Below the pieces are notes generated by a model. The model was not told the DNA's origin. It did no database searches and saw nothing but the letters and a program-made list of their open reading frames with translations. 64,000 bases of DNA from Caenispirillum bisanense (lineage in GTDB: Bacteria; Pseudomonadota; Alphaproteobacteria; Rhodospirillales; Rhodospirillaceae). Below are positions 44,309 through 52,404 of this stretch, one piece after another. Numbering within the stretch: position 1 is the stretch's first letter; each line of letters begins with the position of its first letter. The stretch spans positions 1-64,000 of the forward strand of contig NZ_BAAAEP010000019.1 in assembly GCF_039523075.1 (NCBI RefSeq). Reading direction: 5' to 3'. The translations under genes were made by a program, and so were the position numbers.

Positions 44309-44515
44309 TCAGACGCGCGTGGTCTTGCGCTCGCTGCGCGGTCCGACGAACAGCCAGACCAGGAAGCCGAGCAGCGGGAACAGCAGGATGAACAGGATCC
44401 ACAACACCTTGGCCCCGGTGCTGCGGTTGGAGCCGAACACGTTGACGATGGCCCAGATGTCCGCAATCAGCACCAGCAGGCCGAAAATGCCACCGAATTC
44501 CGCCATTCTCATCAT
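44309..44515 (-). CDS. Small PLDc_N-domain membrane protein
   Basis: A 68-residue protein with two helices, GGIFGLLVLIADIWAIVNVF and VLWILFILLFPLLGFLVWLFVGPR. The W-I-L-F-x-L-x-P-x-[LI]-G-x-x-x-[WY] pattern is the PLDc_N (cardiolipin synthase N-terminal) domain, which also occurs alone in small inner-membrane proteins. GGAGGG precedes adjacent ATG codons at 44515 and 44512; a third Met lies at 44506. It is 23 nt upstream of tspO on the same strand. Confidence 0.8.
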   Translation of the reverse strand: MMRMAEFGGIFGLLVLIADIWAIVNVFGSNRSTGAKVLWILFILLFPLLGFLVWLFVGPRSERKTTRV

Positions 44516-44641
44516 ACCCTCCAGCAGGCCGCGCCATGGTCGGGCGGACCATGCGGCGGCGGGGCGCCACCCCTCAGATGAGAGGCGCAGCTCGTCCCTG
44601 CAACGCCAAGTCGCGGCCGGTCGTTCGCGGCGGCTGCGTCG

Positions 44642-45337
44642 TCAGCGCACGCCGCCGATGGCAGCCAGCCGCGGCCAGGTGAGGGTGGGATCGGGAAAGA
44701 CCGACGGCGGCGGGCGCCGCGGCGGCGCCACATGCACCCGCTCCAGATGGGCGGCGATGGCCTCCACCTCCGCCACCCGCAGCAGCAGGCGGCGGCCCAG
44801 GCGGTCGCGGCGCGGCGGGCGGGCCAGCAACCGCTCCAGCCGCTCCACCACCGCCTCCGCCGACCGCACCACCGACAGGCAGGCGGTCGCCCCGGCGCCG
44901 ACGGTATCAGCGTCAGCGTCGGCGGCTTCGGCCACCACCAGCACGTCCACCGGCAGGGCGGCGGCGAAGGAGGCGGAGCGCAGGCGGCGCGACAGCAGGG
45001 CGACCGCCCGCTCCGCGAGGTGATGGCGCAGCAGCGCTCCCTGGCGGCGGGCGTCGATCACCGGCCGGCAGGGCTCGGCCTCCGGCGTCGTGCCGCCGTC
45101 GCGCAGGCAGGGGATGGCGTCCTGCCCCTGGCGGCGGAGCAGGATGAAGCCGCCGCGATGCACCACCACGGCGCCCATGTGCTCCGCCCCGCCCGCCACC
45201 GGCAGGCCGAGGCGCGGCAGCAGGCGCACGCCGGGGCGGCCGCCGAAGGCCCGCTGCAGCGCCGGCACCAGGGGATCGTCCCCGGCTTCCAGACCCGGCG
45301 TCGGCGTGATGTCGTGAACGATGGCGGCGGCGGCCAC
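44642..45337 (-). CDS. Hypothetical protein, unknown function
   Basis: Not recognised. The product is about 231 residues from GTG at 45337 (AGGGG about 9 nt upstream), or 253 from TTG at 45403. The first part reads as an alternating beta/alpha fold (VAAAAIVHDITPTPGLEAGDD, then HMGAVVVHRGGFILLRRQGQDAIPCL). The middle has LPVDVLVVAEAADADADTVGAGATACLSVVRSAEAVVERLERLL. The end is Arg/Pro-rich. No signal peptide or membrane helix. Coding is supported by strong GC at third positions and plausible composition, unlike the His/Gln/Gly-rich antisense frame. It lies head-to-head with the glucan operon, across 254 nt. Confidence 0.6.
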   Translation of the reverse strand: MAAAAIVHDITPTPGLEAGDDPLVPALQRAFGGRPGVRLLPRLGLPVAGGAEHMGAVVVHRGGFILLRRQGQDAIPCLRDGGTTPEAEPCRPVIDARRQGALLRHHLAERAVALLSRRLRSASFAAALPVDVLVVAEAADADADTVGAGATACLSVVRSAEAVVERLERLLARPPRRDRLGRRLLLRVAEVEAIAAHLERVHVAPPRRPPPSVFPDPTLTWPRLAAIGGVR

Positions 45338-45591
45338 GGCGGCGTCCCCTGGGGCAATCTCTCCACCGCCGATACTATTACCAGAGCACAGGCTTCGCAA
45401 CACAACTTCCCCTCATCCCCCGGCCGGCCCCGCCGCATCGTGTCCCGCCGCAACCGGGCGGCGCGGGGCGGCGTTCACCTGCCGCACAGTCTTAACCGTG
45501 GGCCGCGTGGACCGGCGACGGCCGATGGGGCTATCATCGCAGAACTGCCGAGTGTGGTCGCCCGAATTTCTTCGCGTCCCGGAGGTACTCC

Positions 45592-46923
45592 ATGACGTCA
45601 GCCGTCGGGCCTCGCGGCCCCCGCATCTACAACCTGTTCCCCCTGCTCGCCGGCCCGGTCTCCGACTGGCATCGCCATCTGCCGCGGATTGCGCAGATGG
45701 GGTTCAACTGGATCTACGTGAACCCCTTCCACTTCCCCGGCTTTTCGGGGTCGCTCTATGCGGTGAAGGACTATTACCGCCTGAACCCCATGCTGCGCGG
45801 CAACGCCTACGAGGCCGACGACGCGCTGCTGCGCAGTTTCTGCGACTCAGCTGCCAAGCTGGGCCTGAAGGTGATGATGGACCTCGTCATCAACCACACC
45901 TCCAAGGACAGCGAGCTGGCCGCCCAGCACCCCGAGTTCTTCGCCCGCGAGGTCGACGGCAGCCTGAAAAGCCCGTCCGCCATCGACCCGGCCAATGCGG
46001 AAAACGTCACCGTCTGGGGCGACCTGGCGGAGATCGACTTCACCCCGCGGCCGGAACTGGACGGCTTCATCCGCTACTTCCAGGACGTGGTGCGGCATTA
46101 CGTGAAGCTGGGTGTGCGCGGCTTCCGCTGCGATGCCGCCTACAAGGTGCCGGCCGACATCTGGATGGCGGTCAGCCACGCCGCCCACGGCATCAACCCG
46201 GACGTGCTGTTCTTCGCCGAAACCCTCGGCTGCCGCATCGAGGAGGTGGAGGCCCTGCGCCCCGCCCGCTTCGACTACCTGTTCAATTCCGCCAAGTGGT
46301 GGGACTTCAAGAGCCCCTGGCTGCTGGAGCAGTACAACCGCTTTCGCGGCATCGCCCCCTCGGTCGCCTTCCCGGAAAGCCACGACACCCCGCGCCTGCG
46401 GCAGGAGCTGGAGGAGCGCGGCATCACCAGCGCCAGGCAGATCGAACAGCACTACCGCTCGCTCTACCTGTTCACCGCCACCTTCGCCACCGGCGTGATG
46501 ATGCCCATGGGCTTCGAATACGGCTTCAAGAGCCCGCTGCACGTGGTGGAAACGCGGCCCGAACACTGGGAGCAGCCACTTTTTGACATCTCCGACTACA
46601 TCTGGCGCGTCAATCAGATGCGGGCCCTGATTCCGACGCTCAATCGCGAGGGGCCGCAGTTTCAGGTGTGGTCGCCCACCGGCGTCACCGGCCTGCTGCG
46701 CAAGGATGCCGAGGGCCAGGACTGGAGCCTGGTCGTCGTCAACCCGGAGCCGCGCGGATCGTGGACGCTGGCCGGCGACGGCTCCGACCCCATCGCCCGC
46801 ATCGCCATGCGGGGCCACGAAGTGACGCCGGGCGGGCGCTGCGCCGCCGGCACCGGCGAGGACGGACTGACCAGCAAGGCCGGGGAGATCCGCGTCTTCA
46901 CCGGCGACGGCCCCACCGACTAG
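45592..46923 (+). CDS. GH13-family alpha-glucan-active enzyme, first gene of the glucan operon
   Basis: A 443-residue alpha-amylase-superfamily protein. The conserved regions are MDLVINHTSKDSELA (region I), GFRCDAAYKVP with the nucleophile Asp (region II), LFFAETLG with the acid/base Glu (region III) and PESHDTPRL with the third acid (region IV), so all three catalytic residues are kept. It is much shorter than GlgE and lacks GlgE's N-terminal and all-alpha insertion domains, though the segment after region III is GlgE-like. Specificity unknown; trimming of maltosyl chains is plausible. It starts 45 nt upstream of glgE, with a GGAGG site before its own ATG. Confidence 0.83.
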   Translation: MTSAVGPRGPRIYNLFPLLAGPVSDWHRHLPRIAQMGFNWIYVNPFHFPGFSGSLYAVKDYYRLNPMLRGNAYEADDALLRSFCDSAAKLGLKVMMDLVINHTSKDSELAAQHPEFFAREVDGSLKSPSAIDPANAENVTVWGDLAEIDFTPRPELDGFIRYFQDVVRHYVKLGVRGFRCDAAYKVPADIWMAVSHAAHGINPDVLFFAETLGCRIEEVEALRPARFDYLFNSAKWWDFKSPWLLEQYNRFRGIAPSVAFPESHDTPRLRQELEERGITSARQIEQHYRSLYLFTATFATGVMMPMGFEYGFKSPLHVVETRPEHWEQPLFDISDYIWRVNQMRALIPTLNREGPQFQVWSPTGVTGLLRKDAEGQDWSLVVVNPEPRGSWTLAGDGSDPIARIAMRGHEVTPGGRCAAGTGEDGLTSKAGEIRVFTGDGPTD

Positions 46924-46968
46924 GAGACCCCGCGCCAGGCGGCAACTTGGAAAGGGAGAGCATCGCGC

Positions 46969-49020
46969 ATGGCCTACGACGCACCGCAGGGACAGCAGCA
47001 GCGCATCGTCACCCCGCAGGAGTTCGCGGGCCATGTCCGCAGCCGCTCCATCGTCATCCAGAACGTCCGGCCGGAGATCGACGGCGGCCGCTATGCCGTC
47101 AAGCGCGAGGTCGGCGACGCCCTGGAAGTGACGGCCGAGGTGTTCAAGGAAGGCCACGGCCGCATCAGCGCCATCCTGAAGGTGCGCCGGTTCTCCGACG
47201 GGTCGGACGCCTGGCAGGAACTGCCGATGGAGCTGATCAACCCCGGCCTCGACACCTGGCGGGCGAGCGTGGTGCTGCCGGAGAACACCCGCTACGTCTA
47301 CACCATCGAGGCCTGGGACGACCCCTGGGCCACCTGGCAGCACGACATCGGCAAGAAGATCGAGGCCGGGCAGGACGTCGGCCTGGAACTGACGGAAGGC
47401 CGGGCGCTGGTCGACAAGGCCCGCGGCCGCGCCGATGCCGCCGATGCCCAGGCCTTCGACCTGCTGATCCAGCGCCTTGAAGCCGCCGCCGATGCCGAGG
47501 AAAAGGCCGCCGTCATGCTCGGGCGGCAGGCCGACGACCTCATGCGCCGCTGGCCCGACCGCTCGCGCGCCGTCTGCTACGACCGCCTGCTGGAGGTGAT
47601 GGTCGATCCGGTGCGCGCCCGCTTCGCCGCCTGGTACGAGATGGCGCCGCGCAGCCAGGGCAGCGACCCCGACAAGTCCTCCACCTTCGATGACTGCATC
47701 GCCCGCCTGCCGGCCATCCGCGCTATGGGCTTCGACGTGGTCTACCTGCTGCCCATCCACCCCATCGGCAAGCTGAACCGCAAGGGCCGCAACAACGCCG
47801 TCACCGCCCAGCCGGGCGAGCCCGGCAGCCCCTATGCCATCGGCTCCGACGAGGGCGGTCACGATGCCGTCCACCCGGAGCTGGGGACGGAGGCGGACTT
47901 CCGCCGCTTCGTCGCCGAGGCGAAGAAGCTGGGCATGGAGGTGGCGCTCGACATCGCTGTGCAGTGCGCCCCCGATCATCCGTGGATCAAGGACCATCCC
48001 GAGTGGTTCGAGTTCCGCCCCGACGGCACCATCCGCTATGCCGAAAACCCGCCGAAGAAGTACCAGGACATCGTCAACGTCAACTTCTACGGCGACCACC
48101 AGCGGGAACTGTGGGAGGAACTGCGCCGGGTGTTCCGCCACTGGGTGGACTGCGGCGTCACCATCTTCCGCGTCGACAACCCCCACACCAAGCCGGTGCC
48201 GTTCTGGGAATGGGTGATCCGCGAGATCAAGGACGACCACCCGGAGGTGGTGTTCCTGTCGGAAGCCTTCACCCGCCCGACCATGCTGAACATGCTGGCC
48301 AAGATCGGCTTCAGCCAGTCCTACACCTACTTCACCTGGCGCAACTTCCGGCATGAGCTGGAGCAATACCTGACCGACCTGGTGATCGAGGGCGAGACGC
48401 GCGAATACCTGCGCCCCAACTTCTTCCCCACCACCCCCGACATCCTGCCGGAATACCTGCAGCGCGGCGGCCGTCCGGCGCACATGATCCGCCTGGCGCT
48501 GGCGGCGACGCTGTCGTCAGTCTACGGCATGTACAACGGCTACGAGCTGATCGAGAACGAGCCGGTGCCGGGCAAGGAGGAATTCCTCAACTCGGAGAAA
48601 TACCAGTACAAGGCCCGCGACTGGACCGCGCCGGGCAACATCATCGACTTCGTGACGGAACTGAACCGCATCCGCGCCGAAAACCCGGCTCTGCACGAGC
48701 TGACCAACCTGCGCTTCCACGGCAGTTCGGACCAGAACGTCATCTTCTACGGCAAGCGCAGCTTCGATGATGGCAACATCATCTTCGTGGTGGTGAACCT
48801 GGACCCGTTCGAGCCCCATTCCTCCACCCTCACCTTCCCGCTGGAGGAACTGGGCATCGGCCCCGACGACGCCTTCGCGGTGGAGGAACTGTTCTCCGGC
48901 ACCCGCCGCCTGTGGCACGGGGCGGAGCACGACGTCACCCTCGACCCCGAGGCCAACCCGGCGATGATCTTCCGCGTCACCCGCTGGAAGACGGTGGATT
49001 ACCACAGCCCCTGCTACTGA
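46969..49020 (+). CDS. glgE: Alpha-1,4-glucan:maltose-1-phosphate maltosyltransferase GlgE
   Basis: A 683-residue GH13 enzyme that adds maltosyl units from maltose-1-phosphate to alpha-glucan. The N-terminal beta domain starts IVIQNVRPEIDGGRYAVKREVGD. The catalytic part has YLLPIHPIGKLNRKGRNN and IGSDEGGHDAVHPELGT, the nucleophile Asp403 in FRVDNPHTKP, the acid Glu432 in FLSEAFTRPTML, and GFSQSYTYFTWRN. The donor-site motifs and length (~660-700) fit GlgE, not amylase. The substrate comes from the TreS-maltokinase fusion encoded next, 88 nt downstream. Confidence 0.96.
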   Translation: MAYDAPQGQQQRIVTPQEFAGHVRSRSIVIQNVRPEIDGGRYAVKREVGDALEVTAEVFKEGHGRISAILKVRRFSDGSDAWQELPMELINPGLDTWRASVVLPENTRYVYTIEAWDDPWATWQHDIGKKIEAGQDVGLELTEGRALVDKARGRADAADAQAFDLLIQRLEAAADAEEKAAVMLGRQADDLMRRWPDRSRAVCYDRLLEVMVDPVRARFAAWYEMAPRSQGSDPDKSSTFDDCIARLPAIRAMGFDVVYLLPIHPIGKLNRKGRNNAVTAQPGEPGSPYAIGSDEGGHDAVHPELGTEADFRRFVAEAKKLGMEVALDIAVQCAPDHPWIKDHPEWFEFRPDGTIRYAENPPKKYQDIVNVNFYGDHQRELWEELRRVFRHWVDCGVTIFRVDNPHTKPVPFWEWVIREIKDDHPEVVFLSEAFTRPTMLNMLAKIGFSQSYTYFTWRNFRHELEQYLTDLVIEGETREYLRPNFFPTTPDILPEYLQRGGRPAHMIRLALAATLSSVYGMYNGYELIENEPVPGKEEFLNSEKYQYKARDWTAPGNIIDFVTELNRIRAENPALHELTNLRFHGSSDQNVIFYGKRSFDDGNIIFVVVNLDPFEPHSSTLTFPLEELGIGPDDAFAVEELFSGTRRLWHGAEHDVTLDPEANPAMIFRVTRWKTVDYHSPCY

Positions 49021-49108
49021 CCGGCCGCCGCCGCTGCTGCCGCCCCGCGCTGCTGCCGCCGCCGACCCGCCCGCACGACCCGACGCCCACCGCCCCCTGG
49101 GGAGACCG

Positions 49109-52100
49109 ATGACCGACGATCCGCTCTGGTACAAGGACGCCATCATCTACCAGGCCCACGTGAAGGCCTTCTTCGATGCCAACGACGACGGCATCGGCGA
49201 CTTCAACGGACTGACCGCGAAGCTCGACTACATGGTCGACCTGGGCGTCACCGCCGTGTGGATCCTGCCGTTCTACCCCAGCCCGTTGCGCGACGACGGC
49301 TACGACATCGCCGACTACAAGGCGGTGAACCCGCGCTACGGCACCATGAAGGACTTCCGCACCTTCGTGAAGGAAGCCCACCGGCGCGGCCTGAAGGTGA
49401 TCACCGAACTGGTCATCAACCACACCTCCGACCAGCATCCGTGGTTCCAGAAGGCGCGCACCTCGCCCAAGGGCTCCAAGTGGCGCAACTTCTACGTCTG
49501 GTCCGACACCGACCAGAAATACTCCGGCACCCGCATCATCTTCCTGGATACCGAGCCGTCCAACTGGTCGTGGGATCCGGTGGCGCAGCAGTACTACTGG
49601 CACCGCTTCTTCAGCCACCAGCCGGACCTCAACTGGGACAACCCGGCGGTGTTCGAGGAAGTGACCAAGGTGATGAAGTTCTGGTTCGATGCCGGCGTCG
49701 ACGGCATGCGGCTGGACGCCATCCCCTACCTGATCGAGCGCGACGGCACCAACAACGAGAACCTGCCGGAGACCCACGACGTCATCAAGCGCCTGCGCGC
49801 CTGGATGGACGAGCACTTCCCCGGCCGCATGTTCCTGGGCGAGGCCAACCAGTGGCCGGAAGACGTGCTGCCCTACTTCGGCGAGGGCGAGGGCGACGAG
49901 TGCAACATGGCCTTCCACTTCCCCCTGATGCCGCGCATGTACATGGCGCTGGCGCAGGAGGACCGCCTGCCCGTCACCGACATCATGCGCCAGACGCCCG
50001 ACATCCCCGACAAGGCTCAATGGGCCATCTTCCTGCGCAACCACGATGAACTGACGCTGGAGATGGTCACCGACCGCGAGCGCGACTATCTGTGGAACTT
50101 CTACGCCATGGACCCGCGCGCCCGCATCAACCTGGGCATCCGCCGCCGTCTGGCGCCGCTGGTGGACAACGACCGCCGCAAGATCGAGCTGCTGAACAGC
50201 ATGCTCATGTCCATGCCCGGCACGCCCATCGTCTATTACGGTGACGAGATCGGCATGGGCGACAACATCTACCTCGGCGACCGCGACGGCGTGCGCACCC
50301 CCATGCAGTGGACCATGGACCGCAACGGCGGCTTCTCGCGCTCCGACCCGGCGCGGCTCTACCTGCCCTGCGTCATGGACCCGGTCTACGGCTTCACCAC
50401 CGTCAACGTCGAGGCCCAGGCCCGCAGCCCGTGGAGCCTGCTCAACTGGATGCGGCGGCTGATCACCGTGCGCAAGATGCACCAGAGCTTCGGCCGCGGC
50501 GAACTGAAGTTCCTCTACCCCGGCAACCGCAAGGTCCTGGCCTACCTGCGGGAGCACGAGGGCGAGTCCATCCTCTGCGTCTGCAACCTCAGCCGGGCGC
50601 CGCAGGCGGTGGAGCTGGACCTGCGCGACTATGCCACCCGCGTGCCGGTGGAGCTGCTCGGCCGCTCCGCCTTCCCGCCGGTGGGAGAACTGCCCTACCT
50701 GCTCACCCTGCCCGCCTACGGCTTCTACTGGTTCCTGCTGGCCGACCAGGCGGAGGCGCCGGGCTGGCATGTGGAGGCGGTGCAGGCCATGCCGGAACTG
50801 CTCACCCTGGTGGTCGGCAACGGGCTGGACAGCGTCACCCAGGGCCGCAACAAGGACATGGTGGAAAGCCAGATCCTCAAGGGCTATCTGCCCAAGCAGC
50901 GGTGGTTCGGCGCCAAGGACGATCAGATCGTCGAGGTCACCGGCTCCGACCATGCCCTGCTGGAGGGCGAAGGCGGCCAGTTCCTGCTGCCGATCTACAC
51001 GGTCAACACCGCCGGCGGCAAGCCGGGCGACTACTTCCTGCCGCTGACGGTGGCGTGGGAGACGCGCGACGACGACCCGTTCGGCCGCCTCGCCCCCTTC
51101 ACCGTCGCCAAGCTGCGGCGCGGCCCGACGGTCGGCACCCTGCACGACGCCACCGCCGACCCGCGCTTCACCACCGCCATGGTCACCGCCATGCTGGAGG
51201 GGCGCGAGATCGCCACCGGCGCCGGCGGCCGCCTGCGCTTCGTGCCGACGGAAACCGGGCGCGGCATCACCCTTGACCGCGACGGCGAGATCCAGCGCCT
51301 GTCCAAGGAACAGTCCAACACCTCCGTCCTGGTCGGCACCCAGATGGTGATGAAGGTGCTGCGCCGGCTGGAACAGGGCATCCACCCCGAGATCGAGGTC
51401 GGCCGCTACCTGACCGACGTCGCCAGGTTCGAGAACATCCCGCCGCTTTACGGTTCGGTGGTGCTGGAGGATTCGGCCGGCCGCGAAACGGCGCTGGCGG
51501 TGCTGCAGGGCTTCGTCCGCAACCAGGGCGATGGCTGGAGCTACACCCTGGAATACCTCGACCGGGTGATGGAGGAAGCGGAGCTGACCTCGCCGGCCCA
51601 GACGGAGGACGATACCGGCCCGCACGAGTTCTTCCTGACCCTGATGACCATCCTCGGCACCCGCGTCGGCGAGATGCACAAGGCCTTCGCCCTGCCGACC
51701 GACGACCCGGCCTTCGCGCCGGAGCCGGCGACGGAGGCGGACATTGCCGCCTGGGCCGACGCCCTTGCCGCCCAGGCCGCCGAGGCCCGGCGCCTGCTGG
51801 AGGCCGCCCGTCCGTCGCTGGAAGGCGACACCGCCGCCGACTGCGACCGCCTGCTGGCGGCGTGGGATGCCATCGACGAGCGGGTGGAGACGCTGCGATC
51901 CCTGCCGGTGGCAGAGCTGGTGAAGACCCGCTTCCACGGCGACTTCCACCTCGGGCAGGTGCTGCTGGCCCACAACGACTGGGTGTTCCTCGACTTCGAG
52001 GGCGAGCCGGCCCGCCGGCTGGAGGACCGCCGCAGCAAGAACTCGGCCCTGAAGGACGTGGCGGGGATGCTGCGGTCGTTCGACTATGCCGCCTCCGCCG

Positions 52101-52393
52101 CCCTGTTCCGTCGGGCGGAGATGAACCCCAACGCGAGTGACCGGCTGCGCGGATTCGCGTCGGACTGGCAGGCCTCCACCGCCGCGGCCTTCCTGCTCGG
52201 CTACCGCGACGGCATCGCCGGATGCCCGGTGTGGCCGGGCGACGGCGCCGCCGCAGCCGCCCTTCTTGAAGCCTTTACGCTTGAAAAGGCCCTTTACGAA
52301 GTATGCTACGAAGTGGCCAACCGGCCCGACTGGCTGCGCATTCCGGTGCAAGGCGTGCTAAGGCTTGTCGCATCGGAGCGCCCCGAGCAATGA
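49109..52393 (+). CDS. treS: Trehalose synthase-maltokinase fusion (TreS-Pep2)
   Basis: A 1094-residue bifunctional protein. Residues 1-550 are TreS (GH13): YKDAIIYQAHVKAFFDANDDGIGDF, ELVINHTSDQHPWF, nucleophile Asp203 in GMRLDAIPY, Glu245 in FLGEANQW and FLRNHDELTLEM. It interconverts trehalose and maltose. Residues about 600-1094 are maltokinase (aminoglycoside-kinase fold): LPKQRWFGAKDDQI, then the catalytic loop TRFHGDFHLGQVLL (about 941-954) and VFLDFEGEPARRLEDRR. It makes maltose-1-phosphate from trehalose and ATP for GlgE. In actinobacteria these are often two genes; the fusion would channel maltose. The stop overlaps the glgB leader. Confidence 0.96.
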   Translation: MTDDPLWYKDAIIYQAHVKAFFDANDDGIGDFNGLTAKLDYMVDLGVTAVWILPFYPSPLRDDGYDIADYKAVNPRYGTMKDFRTFVKEAHRRGLKVITELVINHTSDQHPWFQKARTSPKGSKWRNFYVWSDTDQKYSGTRIIFLDTEPSNWSWDPVAQQYYWHRFFSHQPDLNWDNPAVFEEVTKVMKFWFDAGVDGMRLDAIPYLIERDGTNNENLPETHDVIKRLRAWMDEHFPGRMFLGEANQWPEDVLPYFGEGEGDECNMAFHFPLMPRMYMALAQEDRLPVTDIMRQTPDIPDKAQWAIFLRNHDELTLEMVTDRERDYLWNFYAMDPRARINLGIRRRLAPLVDNDRRKIELLNSMLMSMPGTPIVYYGDEIGMGDNIYLGDRDGVRTPMQWTMDRNGGFSRSDPARLYLPCVMDPVYGFTTVNVEAQARSPWSLLNWMRRLITVRKMHQSFGRGELKFLYPGNRKVLAYLREHEGESILCVCNLSRAPQAVELDLRDYATRVPVELLGRSAFPPVGELPYLLTLPAYGFYWFLLADQAEAPGWHVEAVQAMPELLTLVVGNGLDSVTQGRNKDMVESQILKGYLPKQRWFGAKDDQIVEVTGSDHALLEGEGGQFLLPIYTVNTAGGKPGDYFLPLTVAWETRDDDPFGRLAPFTVAKLRRGPTVGTLHDATADPRFTTAMVTAMLEGREIATGAGGRLRFVPTETGRGITLDRDGEIQRLSKEQSNTSVLVGTQMVMKVLRRLEQGIHPEIEVGRYLTDVARFENIPPLYGSVVLEDSAGRETALAVLQGFVRNQGDGWSYTLEYLDRVMEEAELTSPAQTEDDTGPHEFFLTLMTILGTRVGEMHKAFALPTDDPAFAPEPATEADIAAWADALAAQAAEARRLLEAARPSLEGDTAADCDRLLAAWDAIDERVETLRSLPVAELVKTRFHGDFHLGQVLLAHNDWVFLDFEGEPARRLEDRRSKNSALKDVAGMLRSFDYAASAALFRRAEMNPNASDRLRGFASDWQASTAAAFLLGYRDGIAGCPVWPGDGAAAAALLEAFTLEKALYEVCYEVANRPDWLRIPVQGVLRLVASERPEQ

Positions 52394-52404
52394 GGGAAGA
52401 ACGC

